Source: Gammaproteobacteria bacterium (GTDB lineage: Bacteria > Pseudomonadota > Gammaproteobacteria > Steroidobacterales > Steroidobacteraceae). From it: a stretch of 6,177 bases of DNA. The DNA lies in NCBI GenBank assembly GCA_003162555.1, contig PMNQ01000037.1, forward strand, positions 1-6,177. The letters are read 5' to 3'. Positions 5,637-6,177 of this stretch are shown here, in pieces. A program made the translations under genes and the position numbers. The notes beneath the pieces were generated by a model. That model was not told the DNA's origin. It saw only the letters and a program-made list of their open reading frames with translations, and made no database searches. Each line of letters starts with the position of its first letter. Position 1 is the first letter of the stretch.

Positions 5637-5645
5637 ATTCTACCA
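5637..5645 (-). promoter_or_regulatory. Candidate extended -10 promoter of mlaA, possibly leaderless
   Basis: On the minus strand TGGTAGAAT fits the extended -10 form, and TAGAAT matches TATAAT in five of six positions. Only six bases separate it from the mlaA ATG, so a start at the usual distance falls on the A of ATG and would give a leaderless mRNA. No clear -35 box is present. mlaA may instead be read through from the upstream gene 59 bp away. Confidence 0.4.
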
Positions 5646-5660
5646 GCGCTGGCGCCGGCG
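5643..5660. repeat. Adjacent palindromes CCAGCGCTGG and CGCCGGCG upstream of mlaA
   Basis: CCAGCGCTGG (5643-5652) and CGCCGGCG (5653-5660) are perfect palindromes placed end to end in the 59-bp gap before mlaA. The first shares three bases with the candidate extended -10. They could be an operator or a hairpin in a read-through transcript. In GC-rich DNA such short palindromes also arise by chance. Confidence 0.3.
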
Positions 5661-5689
5661 ATCCGGTTGTATGTTGTTGGCAACGCCGC

Positions 5690-6177
5690 TCATTGCGATT
5701 CGGTGCGCATCTGGCGCTGCTCGCGCATCCACTCGCGGATCTCGTCGAGCCGCGCACGGAACCGCTGACGCTGCACCGAAGTGAGGTTGGGCGAGGCCAG
5801 CGCGAGTTCCAGCTGCTGGTTGGCGAGCGCCAGGTCGCCGTTGCTGATGTGATATTCGGACATGTAGTACGAGGCATCGCCGGTATCGCCGGCGGCGCTG
5901 GCCGCGAGCGCGGTGAGCCGGATCTGCTCCGGTGTCGGCTGCGTATTGTTGAACACATCCAGCAGCAGCTCGTGCGCCTGCCTGGCATGCCCGGTCTGCA
6001 TCAGCGTGTCGGCATAGCGCACGGACAGCGGCACGTTGCGGGGAAACAGCGCCATCGCGTGCTCGAACTCCGTCAGCGCGGCGGCCGACTGGTGATCGGT
6101 CTGCAGCGCCTGGCCCAGCGCGGCGTACAGCGCCGTGATCTGCGGATACTTGTCCACCAGTTCGCGCAAGGTCACCA
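5690..6177 (-). CDS. BepA-like M48 family metalloprotease, C-terminal TPR region (partial)
   Basis: About 161 residues to the stop at 5690 are visible, and the frame is open to the window edge, so the real start is probably outside. A GTG at 6175 begins mid-domain and is unlikely to be the start. The sequence is a run of TPR-like helix pairs: YPQITALYAALGQAL...ALTEFEHAMALFPRN, then VRYADTLMQTGHARQAHELL, and a last block DASYYMSEYHISNGDLALANQQLELAL. The ending LTSVQRQRFRARLDEIREW resembles the C-terminus of BepA/YfgC-type periplasmic M48 peptidases, which combine an HExxH protease domain with TPRs and assist or clear LptD and other outer-membrane proteins. The protease domain is not in the window, so the name rests on this C-terminal likeness; a plain TPR protein is the alternative. 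mlaA follows 59 bp downstream on the same strand. Confidence 0.72.
   Translation of the reverse strand, partial: VTLRELVDKYPQITALYAALGQALQTDHQSAAALTEFEHAMALFPRNVPLSVRYADTLMQTGHARQAHELLLDVFNNTQPTPEQIRLTALAASAAGDTGDASYYMSEYHISNGDLALANQQLELALASPNLTSVQRQRFRARLDEIREWMREQRQMRTESQ

Noticed and set aside
1..6177. CRISPR arrays, tRNAs, insertion sequences, phage genes or a novel defence system
   Set aside because: No regularly spaced repeats, cloverleaf sequences, transposase motifs or terminal repeats were seen; every sizeable stretch is explained by housekeeping genes.

Overview
The window comes from a GC-rich proteobacterium. The gene set (SUF-type Rrf2 regulator beside sufB, a complete mlaFEDCB cluster, mlaA and a BepA-like protein) fits a gammaproteobacterium, perhaps of the Xanthomonadales/Nevskiales/Steroidobacter type; that placement is inference, because no rRNA or marker gene is present. 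Every stretch longer than about 110 bases is coding, and there are no mobile elements, tRNAs or CRISPR arrays.

Layout. Bases 1-634 (minus strand) hold the start of the suf iron-sulfur assembly operon: an Rrf2-family regulator followed by the N-terminus of SufB, joined by a 4-nt GTGA overlap. A 103-bp divergent intergenic region (635-737) carries a dyad whose core matches the E. coli IscR type 1 site, a second overlapping palindrome, a candidate promoter on each strand, and a terminator-like hairpin just before the next gene. Bases 738-4861 (plus strand) form one tightly packed six-gene operon: class I fructose-bisphosphate aldolase, then mlaF, mlaE, mlaD, mlaC and mlaB. Every junction overlaps by 1-14 nt except mlaE-mlaD, which has a 16-nt gap. 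Bases 4827-6177 (minus strand) hold the lipoprotein gene mlaA, facing mlaB and overlapping it by 35 bp, and upstream of it the C-terminal TPR part of a BepA-like M48 metalloprotease that runs off the window.

Function. All six Mla components are here: the inner-membrane ABC complex (MlaF ATPase, MlaE permease, MlaD MCE protein, MlaB STAS subunit), the periplasmic shuttle MlaC and the outer-membrane lipoprotein MlaA. Together they keep phospholipids out of the outer leaflet of the outer membrane. The BepA-like protein also belongs to outer-membrane upkeep. The suf genes and the aldolase are functionally separate, but the aldolase is physically the first gene of the Mla operon.

No new biological system is seen. 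The points most worth checking are the IscR-like operator, the aldolase-Mla operon fusion, the tail-to-tail mlaB/mlaA overlap, and a possible leaderless start of mlaA.
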